Shown in pieces: positions 48,101 through 58,286 of a stretch of DNA of 64,000 nucleotides. Each line of letters opens with the position of its first letter. Positions within the stretch are counted from its first letter, which is position 1. The translations under genes were made by a program, and so were the position numbers. The DNA is taken from positions 25,688,723 to 25,752,722 of the forward strand of contig CM039119.1 of NCBI GenBank assembly GCA_022036555.1, given 5' to 3'. The notes below the pieces were generated by a model, which saw only the letters and a list, made by a program, of their open reading frames with translations, did no database searches and was not told where the DNA came from. The stretch is from Microstegium vimineum (lineage: Eukaryota; Streptophyta; Magnoliopsida; Poales; Poaceae).

Positions 48101-48615
48101 TGGGGGTAGCTGGTCCATGTCGGAATAAGAAGGCGTTCATGGTGTCCGACCAGAAGTAGGAGGCGGCTATCAGCATGTTCTCGTTCTTCTCTAGATCGGC
48201 AATGGAAAGCCTGATGCATTGGTCCAAGCTGTGCTCTTGCCAGTAAACTTGTTGCGCCCTAGCAACCCTGAGATACTAGTACTTCCACCCCTTGGTGGGC
48301 TTGGGCCATGATCGAAAAACATCCTTCCACAGTCCTAAACCGAAACATTCAGATCTAAAAGGGATTCGGTTGGTTTCTGCGTTGATTATGTAGCTGGGAT
48401 CCGGATTGCCCATGGGGCCTAAACAGCTAAAGGTGGAACCGGTAAGTGGGATCACTACCTTGTTGTATAGCTCCTAGAGTTCGAAGAAAAGAAGAGGAAA
48501 AAAATCAGAAAAAGGAACAGGGATGAATCCAGATTTGTGCGAGAAAAGTATCAGCAGAAGGTTGGATTGGGAAAGAAATAGGTCTCACCTTGGGGATGTC
48601 AACTTGGATTGCCAT
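45110..48615 (-). pseudogene. Antisense plant mobile domain (PMD) gene of G, five exons, disrupted
   Basis: Probable exons on the minus strand: 48615-48589 (ATG, MAIQVDIPK; GTGAGA donor), 48473-47040, 46967-46776, 46690-45925 and 45856-45110, with GT...AG borders in all four introns. Exon 2 encodes the plant mobile domain: LTGSTFSCLGPMGNPD, IAASYFWSDTMNAFLFRHG, TLADVHMLTGLD, GGWTGYIQEYQ and LPLGRYLLGSVY. Exon 4 holds 22-24-residue Ala/Pro repeats (SAPSAxxPDEETP), and exon 5 a coiled coil (INGLDQEITRLSAKKEEM). Amber codons sit near 48277, 47721 and 45260, with a frame change in exon 4 near 46630. PMD proteins of the host MAIN/MAIL group act in the nucleus in transposon silencing; that function cannot be assumed here. 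A TATA box lies 160 bp upstream. Confidence 0.7.
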
Positions 48616-48771
48616 TGGAGTCGAGGGGATGCTTGTAGTTCGTCCTTGGATTGCGGAGGGGTACTGTTGCTCGAGTTCTTGTTCTTCGGGGCGGCTGGAG
48701 GTTGAAGATGAAGATAGGGAGGTGAGAGTAAAAATGGATTCAGGGTGAAAAATAGGGTGGACCCCGGTAAC

Positions 48772-48778
48772 TTTTATA
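48772..48778 (-). promoter_or_regulatory. TATA box of the antisense PMD gene
   Basis: The minus strand reads GCTTATAAAAGTTACC, about 160 bp upstream of the ATG at 48615. The 3' LTR cluster of CCGAT motifs (49080-49420) lies 300-650 bp upstream of it in the same direction. Confidence 0.6.
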
Positions 48779-49008
48779 AGCCTGCTCAGGGGGATTTTGG
48801 GGATCTGTTTCGCATTATACAGGAATGTGGAGGAGCCCGTGGTAGATACGCGCGGTGATCGAGGTGGTCTACAACTGTTTGTGCTACAATCGAGGGATTT
48901 TATTATTAAATTGCGGTTCCACACACGGGGATCGAGGAAACCGTACGTCTATCTCGGGGGTAACGGCTACAGTGGAGAGAATTTCGGCACGTAAAGTTAT
49001 ACGCCCCG

Positions 49009-49023
49009 AAACTGGGGGGCATG
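49009..49023 (+). other. G polypurine tract
   Basis: GAAACTGGGGGGCAT directly precedes the 3' LTR start TGTTGAC. Confidence 0.75.
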
Positions 49024-50104
49024 TGTTGACACCGTTTTTTGACACGTGTCAAGTAGGCTGAGGTTTGACTGGTCAGTGACCGTTCTCTATCGGCATCGGG
49101 AAAATTTTGAGCCAATGTTGCCGATGGAAAACTGCTGCAGAGAACCAAGTGCGTTGCCGATGGAGGTTGGATGATCTTTGCCGACAAAAGTTAATTGGTG
49201 AAGTACCAATAAAGGGATCATTACCGATGGCCGATGAAGGATGGTTGCCGATTGCCGATGAAGGGTAGTTGCCGATTGCCGATGGGGGATGATTGGTGAA
49301 GAGTTACCAGCACAAGGACGCTAATCGGAAATGTTGCCGATCAGGGAAGTGTTGCCGATGCCGATGGGCGTAACTTAGTACTTGGCGGCAGCAGAAGGTT
49401 GCCGGTGGTCGAAAGAAGGAAAGTGCGGATTAAAGGGATCTGCTGATGGAAAGTTTTCATCGAAGAGAAGGATAAGGAAACTGGTGTTTTATACTAGTAT
49501 TATTATAGTAGTTTAAGTCCAACTCTTGCATGAGTCATTTATTTCCCTTTAAAATAGGTGTGTTTGATTAGGAAATAAATATTGTTATCCGGCTCCTGCG
49601 CGAGTCAGTTTCCTTTAAAGTAGGAGTTTGTTTTAGGAAGGATATGTGTCGTGTCTTTGTACAACTCTCCATGCGGGAGTATAAATATGTGCCCGAGGGC
49701 TATGGAATAATCAATCCAATTCAAAACAAACCAATTCTACTTTTATCTTACTTTTATCGCAATTTACCTCTTTTCTGCATTAGTTATAGCTATTAACGAG
49801 TTCTTCAAGCTTTTGACGGGCTGCATCATCCTGATCTCCGTCAAATCCTTGCTAGTTCCACGTGGGAGTACCTCTGAGCTTTGGCAATCTGGGCGTATCG
49901 TTGTTTGCCTCGTTCAGCTCTGCTCTAGTTACCCTTGATCAATCTGAGCCTTGACGTCCGGGCGCATCGCTGTCGTCTCGTTCAGTTTGTTCTAGTTATC
50001 ATCCTTGTCGATTGATTGGTCAAATCGACTGGCACGCCTCCAGAATACCAAGCTTTGGGTAATAGCCCGAGGTGTTCATAGATCTGATGCTTTTTGTGTC
50101 AACA
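49024..50104 (+). repeat. G 3' LTR
   Basis: 1,081 bp, TGTTGACACCG...TGTCAACA. It lacks 16 bp present in the 5' LTR near 40007-40022. It is followed by TSD GATAG. Confidence 0.9.
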
Positions 50105-51092
50105 GATAGCATGGCAAGCAGTGTTGACGGCTTCGGCCAAAAAGATATCCGAAGTCTTGTATTCATCTAGCATTGTCCTTGCCATGTCAATGAGTGTTCG
50201 GTTCTTCCTCTCTACTACACCATTTTGTTGAGGGGTGTATAGAACTGAAAATTCATGCTTGATGCCCTCATCATCAAGGAAGTCCTCCACTTGAGTGTTC
50301 TTGAATTCGGTTCCATTGTCACTACGAACTTTCTTGATTTGGAAACCAAATTCTCTTTGTGCTCTTCTAATGAAGGTTTTCACCTTATCTTGCACCTGTG
50401 CCTTATCATTCATGAAAAACACCCAAGTGAATCGAGTAAAATCATCAACAATAACTAAACCATGTTTGTTACCGCCAATGCTTATGTAGGCCACTGGTCC
50501 AAAGAGATCCATGTGTATTAGCTCCAATGGTTGCTTGGTGGAGACAATGCTCTTTGGTGGGTGAGGTGCACCTACTTGCTTTCCGGCTTGGCAAGCGCTA
50601 CAAATTCTATCCTTCTCAAAATGAACATTTGTTAGTCCAAGAATGTGTTCATCTTTTAGGAGTTTGGCCAAGTTCCTCATCCCAACATGAGCTAGTCGGC
50701 GATGCCATAGCCAACCCATGTTAGATTTTGCTACTAAACAAGTCTCAAGCTTAGCCTTACTTTTGTTGAAATCAACTAGGTAAAACTTGCCCTTCAAACG
50801 ACCCGTAAAGACAATAGAGGAATCCTCCCTCTTAAAGACTTCCATACCCTTATCCGTAAATAGACAATTGTAGCCCATCTCACACAATTGAGAAACGGAC
50901 AACAAGTTGTAACTCAACGAATTCACATGTAAAACATTTGAGATAGAATGCTCAAGAGTAATAGCAACTTTACCAAGACCAATCACTTCCCCTTTGGAGT
51001 TGTCACCGAAGATGATATTCTCACTTGCATTTGAAGTTGGGGAATATGATGAGAACATACTCTTCTCTCCAGTCATATGATTGTACATCCAC
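50105..51092 (-). pseudogene. F protease and integrase
   Basis: Downward from 51092: WVLDSGC (protease active site at the gag-pol joint), then GFGKVAITL-like Pro tail, then the integrase zinc region HRRLAHVGMRNL with CSACQAGK, then HMDLFGPV (first D), VRSDNGTEF (second D) and PQQNGVVERKNR (E). The DDE triad and HHCC residues are intact. A frame change lies near 51090 (DSGCT). The frame is cut at 50105 by G and continues at 39816. Confidence 0.85.
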
Positions 51093-51748
51093 TATCAAGC
51101 ACCCAACTTGATCCACCGGAGGAGTATGCCTACAAAACAAATTAGTTTCTAGATTTAGGTCCCCAATCAATCTTGGGGCCTTGCATGTTAGTCACAACAA
51201 TCTTTGGAACCCAAATGTTCATGCTTCTTTTATCATGTTTCTCATCACCCAAAAATTCTGCAATGACTTTACCACGGTCATTGCATTTCAACATGTAGCA
51301 CGAAGACAAGCTTCCTTGGGGTGACCTTGCCTTGGGTTGATAGGCATATTTGTTCTTGGCCACCCAGATTGAGTCATTGGGTTTCTGAGAAACCTGCTTT
51401 TGCTTGGGCATCCTCTTGGCATGGACTTGAGCTTGGACTTGATCAGGTGAAGCACTGGTAGCCTTCCCTTTAGTGGGGCACGGCACTACCGGCCTGAGGT
51501 CCGGCACTGCCGGCCTCTGGTCCAGCAGAGCAGCTGTCTGTGCAGGCTTATCTGCACCAATGCTTCCCTTCTTCTCAAACCTGACACACTCAATGCCTTT
51601 TACTAGTTTCCTTCCATTGGTTTTACATCCTTGAGTGTGTCCAAGTCCATCCTTAATTGATGGATGCCTTCCATCCTTGTATTGGATTTTCTTGGGCTCA
51701 ACTTTGCCTTTGTCACTCTTACTAGAAACTGAGATAACATTGTTGAGC
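51093..51748 (-). pseudogene. F gag-pol linker, below insertion I
   Basis: Low-complexity Lys/Gln/Pro-rich frame between Gag and protease. It includes LDQRPAVPDLRPVVP, which is the family DNA dyad translated. The end near 51142 has stops. I is inserted at its upstream edge; the frame continues at 56016. Confidence 0.65.
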
Positions 51749-51753
51749 CTTGC
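51749..51753 (+). repeat. TSD CTTGC, left copy, of element I
   Basis: CTTGC is repeated at 56011-56015 directly after the GTTACA end of I. Confidence 0.85.
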
Positions 51754-54700
51754 TGTAACAACTCGGATTTTCAAACCACACAAAAAATTCAACTTTTTAA
51801 ATTTTTCCTTGCATAGCCCTTAATTTGGTGTTTGCATAATAGGAAACCCCTGTTAGTGGCACAAGTAGAACCCACTAGTGTAATTGTAGTGCACATCATG
51901 CTAATTAATCAACCCTGATTTGCTTCTTATAGTTCTTTTGGGTGTTAATCAAATCAAACTAATTGACTTGTTGCATTTGGAATTAATAGAGGAAAAGAAA
52001 AAGGGAATAGTAAGAGAGGGAGCTTGCTAGGCCCAGCAGCCCAGCCCGAAGCACTACCCTAGCAAACCAGTCCAGCAGGCCGTGTGGCCCAGTCAGCCCA
52101 GCACCGAGGCCGGTTCCACCCCCCATGCGCAGGCCCAGCAGCCGTGCAGGCCCCGTCCAGCAGCGCCACATGCGCACAGCACGGCCTCGCCCCGCTCCTC
52201 TCTCCACCTCGCTGACAAGTAGGCCCAGGGGACCCACCTGTCATCCCCTACCTTTTCCCTCCCTCTCTGCTTTTCGTCAGCCGAAACAGAGGAGGCAGAG
52301 CCCCGCGCTGGAGCCAGCTTCCACCGCGTTGTCTGCACCTGCGCAGCCCCACCTGGAAGCCACCAAGGTCCGCGCCAGCCCACACCCCTATCCCCGCAAC
52401 CGTCCTCGCTCGGCGCCAAGAACCTGCTGATGCCGCCCGCCGACGCCAGCGCAGGCCGTGACGTCGCTGCAGCGCCTCTTTTGACCGGCGGCATCCGAAA
52501 ATTGGAGCGCGCCGCGACACCGGAGAAGCCCCCGCTCCCGCAAACCCTAGCCCAACCCCCCTCATCCACCCTCCTTTTGAAACGACACAGCCACAGCCAT
52601 CCATCGCCACCCCTTGATCGACGCCGGCCTATAAGAGGCAACGCCTCGGCGCACCGCGCCCCTCCTACCCCCAGCCGCCACCTAGTGGCCACACCTAGAC
52701 CGCCCAGAGAGGAGAGGAAGGGTGGAGAGGAAGGGAGGAGGAGCAATAAGGCAGCCGCGCGCCGCTGTTCGAGCTCGCCGGAGGGGGAGCCGCGGCAACG
52801 ACCACGCTGGCGTTGCGGTTCTGCACGGCACGATATCGACCCTTCACTACCCCACCTCGCCACCGCACCACCAACCATTCCTCACCGCCACCTGCGGTGA
52901 GTCACCGAAACCCGACCCGCTCTACTGTCCACGGCCGCCATGGCCGGTTCTTGCCGTGGCAAGGTCTCGTTCACGCCTTGCCCTGCATCCATAGCTACAA
53001 CCACCTCCACCGGCCCCAGGACACCCGCAAACACGAACACACGTCCACCGGAAGGCCTCGAGCCGAGCCGGCCGCGTACGCCTCGCCGGCGCGGCCGAGC
53101 TCTGTGAGCACCGCCGTGTCGCACTCGCTCCACCTCGCTCGCCGAGGACAGGCCGTCGAGCAGCACCGCAGCCTCACGCGCCTAGCTGCGGAGTCGGCAG
53201 AGCCCGGGAATCTCCCCCGCACCCTGACCACGGTCATTGTGCCGCCGCCGACGTTCGGCCCCGTGCGCGTCGTGCCGAGACCTACCCCCGATCCGCTCCG
53301 CACCGCACCGGCTACCTCGCTAGTCGAGGAAGGGCCGTCGAGCTCCTTCGGAGCGGCACACACCTAGCTGCAGTGCCGGTTAAGTCCGCAGAGCCCCAGG
53401 TGCCTCACACGCCGTCGCCGCGTCAACCTACAGGCTCTGCCGCACGACATCGCGGAGGGAACCCCGCCCGATTGCACTGACTGCCACCTATCCGCCATGT
53501 CTTCCGCCGCAGAACCAACCTCCACGCGCAACTGAGCTATGGCACCGAGCCGGGCACCGCCGCGTCCGCATCACCGTGCCGCCGCTTTTGCACCACCCGC
53601 AGCCGCAAGCCGCAGAGTCGCGCCGCCGTTGCAGAAACCCCGCCGCATGAGCCTGCCAGCCGGAGAGGAGAGGCTAGGAGGAGTGGAGCCCAGCGCCCCG
53701 CACACGTGTGCGCGCGCAAGCGCGTGCATGCACGCCTGTGTCCGCTCCAAGCGTAGGACCGAGGGAGAGAGAGTGGGAGCGGCCGGAGAGCGTCGGTCGT
53801 GCGTGCGCACGGTCCACTGGGGGCGGGAGGAAGGCAAGCAGGTGAGGAGTCCACCGTGGACCGAGCCACTTCGGGCCTTTGCGCAGCGCAGGTCCAAGTC
53901 CGGAAGGGAGGGAAAGGAGAAGAGGGAGCAGAGCTGGGCCAAGCAGCCGTGGGCCTTGACCCCGCATGTAGAGCTGGCCCGAGAACAAGAGAGGGCTAAG
54001 TGCTCTTGGGCCTCCTAGCCGGCGTGGCCCAGCAGGAGGCAGGCCAGGCCCCCTGCAGCAAGCCTACAACCATGCCACCAAGCCAGAAAGCCATCCAGCC
54101 GGCCTAAACCCCTGTTCCTACCTTTTTCTTTTTGGAACTAAATTTGACCTAGATAAATTCATAAAAAATTCATATGATTTCAGAAAAATACAAACTTGGT
54201 GTCCAAATGTTTCTAAAATCAAACCCTAGGTCATAGGCTTGTGATTGAATGCTTTCGGATCTTTCCGTTCTCTATTTGCATCTTTGTGATATTTCTGTAG
54301 TTTTCTAAGTTGCGGTTTCATGTTTCGGTTTAGACCCGGAGGAGCCGACAGCTGAGGAGGAGGACAGAGACTACACTGAGGACGTCGGCGACGACTGGAA
54401 AGGTGCCACATCCCACCCACCATCATAGAACCTAATAGACATATCATGTTACTGAGTAGATTGCTAGCGCTTTACTTTATGCAGTTGCTCTGAATAGGTT
54501 GCATGGTAGATTGTTTGCAAAGCCATTACCTTCTCGCAACCTATCCCTTGCACACCCGCTTATAGGATAGACACCGCTCATATATACCATGTCACATGCT
54601 TTATTCATACTTTTATCATGATGATGATTAGAGGACTTGTTTGTGTGTGGATTAGGCACGGTGTGCCACAAAAATGTGATGGTATAACTGGGGAGATCTT

Positions 54701-56010
54701 GGAGTGTGTCTTGGGTGTGTGGTGAGGGTCGAGTCGATCGGACAGGTTCTACGACGAGTCTAGGGAACGAGTCTTGCCGGGGGTGCGACCTGGGCATCCC
54801 CATGAGAGGTACCTGTGGCGGGTACATGTGTGATTGGAGGAGATTCCGGGGTGAGCCCCGGGATAGAGGTGTTGTGATGGCACGGGGGAGGACCCCACTT
54901 GTGGAAGATGACCTGTCTGATCCCAACTAGGACCTGATATTCGAGTGGACCGGAACCTTGGGAACCTTCGTGCACACCACTCGTCCCTGAATGGGCGGGG
55001 TGCGGATGTCGATCGGTTTGGGCGATACCATTACTGCCAGGTTGTTAGGTGATAAGGGTGGGTGGTGCCGTCGTGGGGACCGTATCATCCTAGATGCGTA
55101 GTACCATGTTGGCCAGGTGCTGCGTCTCCCAGTCTTAGTTTGCCGGTGCACCGGGGAGCCCCAGGGCTGAGTGGCAGGATGGTGTCGATCCGGATCGAGC
55201 GATAGCCCGTTATCGGCCTAGGCGTGGCGCTACGTCGATGATGGCGATCTTGTGGGTACAGGTGTACACACTCTGTAGAGTCGATCGATCTATATGTATA
55301 GCCGTGTCCCCGGTTATGAACATTCCCTTGACCTACGCTTCTCTTGAGTAGTGAGATGAGTCCCTTCTTCTCTCCCCCTGGGTTTTGTAGGTCCGGCTAT
55401 GAGCCGTTGAGGCAATGACGAGAGAGAGTCGTCTTGCCGCATACAGAGTGTGAGATGGTGTGGAGAGATGTGTGTGGATGGGTTGGTTATGTGTGGGAAA
55501 TGTGTTAAAACTTGAGAAACAACTTATATATATATTGTTACTGCTTAATTACTTAATAAACCTGCATAGGAATACCTACAGCCAGATATAGGTTCTTTTC
55601 TTCTACCCCTTGCATACCAGTTTCCATAGAGCAATACGCAAAGCATAGGGTGGGAGCCAGTGGCCAGTACAAATCGTACTGAAAGATTTTGGATTTAGGT
55701 GTTGAGCCGGAGAACGAGTTCGAGGACGTCGACCCGGAGGAGTAGGGTTTCGTGCTACGCTCAAGACCGGAGATGCTGAAGATCTACGCTTCCCTTCGCT
55801 GTTCTTTCTGCTACGTGCTCGTGTGATTTCCGCCCAGGTGGCGATGTAATAAATGATTTAGACTTCTTAATGTACTCTTTAATTTCTGAATTCGTGTATG
55901 ACTATGATTATCGACTGTAATTTGATAATGCGATGGGATGATCTTCGAGACTATCGTGTTATATTTCGCATGTGTGGATTTTCCCTTCGAGGAAAATCGA
56001 GATCGTTACA
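51754..56010 (+). mobile_element. I: LTR-like unit inserted in F gag (probable solo LTR)
   Basis: 4,257 bp, TGTAACAACTCGGATTTTC at the start and GAAAATCGAGATCGTTACA at the end: imperfect inverted termini of about 20 bp. Perfect 5-bp TSD CTTGC. An AT-rich head is followed by a GC-rich block (52000-54100) with TATAAG (52630-52635) and then AT-richer sequence. No retroelement protein and no second LTR is found. The large open frames in the GC-rich block (for example 52093-52878 minus, 52813-53367 plus) overlap on both strands and match no family I know. A solo LTR of a large-LTR family (LARD type) fits best. Confidence 0.6.
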
Positions 56011-56015
56011 CTTGC

Positions 56016-58236
56016 TATCTCTTTCTTCATAGCCTCCATGTTGGCAAGGTTAGTGGAATAATCATTCAAATCAAGATTATAGCATTTTCCACAACCTTGG
56101 CTAGTGGATGGAGAAGAGGCATCATTTGCTTTAGGAAGATGTGAGTTGCTCTCCCAAAGAAGGTTGTATTGTGTCTCAAGCCTTGATGCTTTTCAACTAA
56201 GCCACAATGCTTTTGCTTGAGGTCACCACACTCCTTCTTGTTGAGAGCATGAGCTTCTTGTTCTTTGGCCAAATCCTTAGTCAAAGAGCTCACCTCACTC
56301 CTTTCTAATGCAAGAGCTTCCTCACTAGCAATGTAAAGATCCTCTTGTTTGATAAGAGTCTTTTCTCTAGATGCTAGCTCAGCCTTGGTTGCCTCTAATT
56401 CATCCATTTGATTAGCAATAAAGATTTTTGTCTTAATATCCATGTTTTTAGTTAGTTCATTGATTTCTTCATCACTAGATTCATCATCACTAGAGCAATC
56501 ACTAGAATCACTACTAGAGATGTCTTTTGGGGGAGGAGTTATGGATTTTGGTTTTGGTTTTACCTTCTCAACCTTTGCCATGAGACAAATGTGAGGGGAG
56601 CATTCATCATCAGACATGTTGTTGAAGAGCCTTGGTGAAGTGGATGGCTTGTGAATAGCAATGGTGGCCACTCATGCCCAATGTGAGCTTCACCCACATA
56701 TCTCTTGCCATTCTTGTGGTCACCCTTGTCTTTTCTTTTGCCTTTGCCAAATTTGATGTCTTTCTTCTCATTTTGGGCATTCGGCAATGAAATGCTCGGT
56801 GCTACCACAATTGAAGCAAGTCCTTGACTTCTTGTTTGGGAACCTTCTCTTCATAAGCTTGTACCCATTCTTCTTTAGGCCCTTGTTGAATCTTCTCATG
56901 AATAAGGCCATGTCATCTATGTTCTCGGCTTTCTCATCTTCACTTTCACCATCACTTGATGTTGGAGCTTCGGGTTGATGCTTGATGGCTTTGGTTACTT
57001 GAGCTTTGCTTGAGGAAGCTTGCTTGCTGTTTTTAGGACTTGCTTGCTGTTTTTAGGACAGCTAGGGGCTGATCTTCTTGTGCTCTTGCTTTCCTTGAGA
57101 GCTACCTCCCTGATCTCCATCCCTTCCAATCTTGCTTGCATCTCTCCAAGCTTCTTCCTCTCAAGTGCTTCTTCTCTTTGCAAATCAAAAGTGATAATTC
57201 TTCCAAGCACATCACTTGGTGTGAAGTAATCAAACTTCGTCTTGTCTCTAATCAATGTCACCATGGTCTCATTCCTTGGAGAATAGGCTTCAAGCATGAT
57301 CTTGACAACTTTGTGATCATTGACTTCTTCACCACCAAGTCCTCTAATCTTGACAACTATCACCATCAACCTATCAAACATTTCTTGTGGCCCTTCACCT
57401 TCATTGATCACAAACCGGTTGAGCTTGGCCATGTAGAGATCAATCTTGGACTGCCTCACTTTACTTACACCCTCATGTGCAAGATGCAAAGTATCCCAAA
57501 TTTCCTTGGCAACCTCCAAGCCCATCACCTTGTTGTACTCATCACCATCCAATGCACTTAGCAACACACTAGTTGCTTTTGCATTAAGTTGTATGCAGCG
57601 AAGCTCGGTGGTGGTAGGGCTTGTGGGATCCACCGGAGGCTCACATCCTCTATGGACAATCTCCCAAGCACCGGGGTGAAGACCTACAAGATTAGCTTTC
57701 ATCAAGTGTTTCCACCTGGCAAAGTTGGTCCCCTCAAAATGAGGCAACTTGCCGGCGGGAACATGAAATAGAGGTTTATGCTCATGTTTAGAAATGGATG
57801 AATAATCAAAGGATATGGCGGAGTATTTCTTGCTGCCATCATCCTTCTTCTTCTCATCCTTCTTCACAATCTTGGAGGCTTGGTATGATGCATCATCATC
57901 ACCGTAGGAGCTACTTGATTCAACCTCCACTTGAGAGGCTTGCTCTTTGCTCTTCTTTAGTTCCTCCTCCTTATCCTTGAGCTTTCTTACTTCTCTTCTA
58001 TGAAGCTTTTTGGCAAGCTTCAAGCTCTTGGCTTCATTGATTGCTTTTTCTTCTTATTGCAACCTTTTTCCTTCTTTTCTTAGTCATATTTCTTATTTCC
58101 TTCTTGCCTTCTCTCTCTTATACAAGGCAGCAGAGGTTAAGTAATTTTCGGAGTCCGCACTTTCCTCGCTGTTGTCCGTGGAGTGCAAGTCCACCTTCTT
58201 GGGGTCAACCATCTTGACATTACCCTCATCGGCCAT
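56016..58236 (-). pseudogene. F gag (SIRE-type)
   Basis: ATG at 58236, 28 bases inside the PBS. A Lys/Glu-rich N-terminal part, then the UBN2-type gag domain (56995-58023) with PLFHVPAGKLPHFEGTNFARW, EIWDTLHLAHEG and YSPRNETMVTLIR, then a CCHC knuckle CFNCGSTEHFIAEC (near 56770-56820), then a Ser/Asp/Glu-rich and coiled-coil tail (56066-56671). Frame changes and stops near 58050, 56995 and 56760. The long coiled-coil tail after the knuckle is normal for SIRE Gag. I separates it from the linker at 51748. Confidence 0.8.
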
Positions 58237-58264
58237 TACCTCACATGGTTAAGTGCTCAATGAT

Positions 58265-58284
58265 GTAACCTAGCTCTGATAACA
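58265..58284 (-). other. F primer-binding site, tRNA-iMet type
   Basis: The minus strand reads TGTTATCAGAGCTAGGTTAC, two bases from the LTR. It is the copia initiator-Met site with one base changed in its first part. Confidence 0.75.
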
Positions 58285-58286
58285 CT

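Larger units (their letters stand above)
39822..50104 (+). mobile_element. G: pol-less Tat-type Ty3 element with antisense PMD gene
   Basis: 10,283 bp. Two LTRs (1,097 and 1,081 bp) differ at about 27 positions and by one 16-bp deletion in the 3' LTR (about 2.5%). Perfect 5-bp TSD GATAG in F integrase. The interior holds a PBS, a long sense gag (40972-44517) and a convergent spliced antisense gene (45110-48615). No protease, RT, RNase H or integrase is present, so movement must have been in trans. The whole element is dense in CCGAT/ATCGG motifs. Confidence 0.88.

Noticed and set aside
50255..50724. Plus-strand frames over F integrase
   Set aside because: They lie opposite the well-conserved integrase with intact DDE motifs on the minus strand.
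52093..53367. Long open frames in the GC-rich block of I on both strands (261 and 184 codons)
   Set aside because: They overlap each other on opposite strands, are rich in Arg, Ala, Pro and Gly, and match no family I know. High GC lowers stop frequency.
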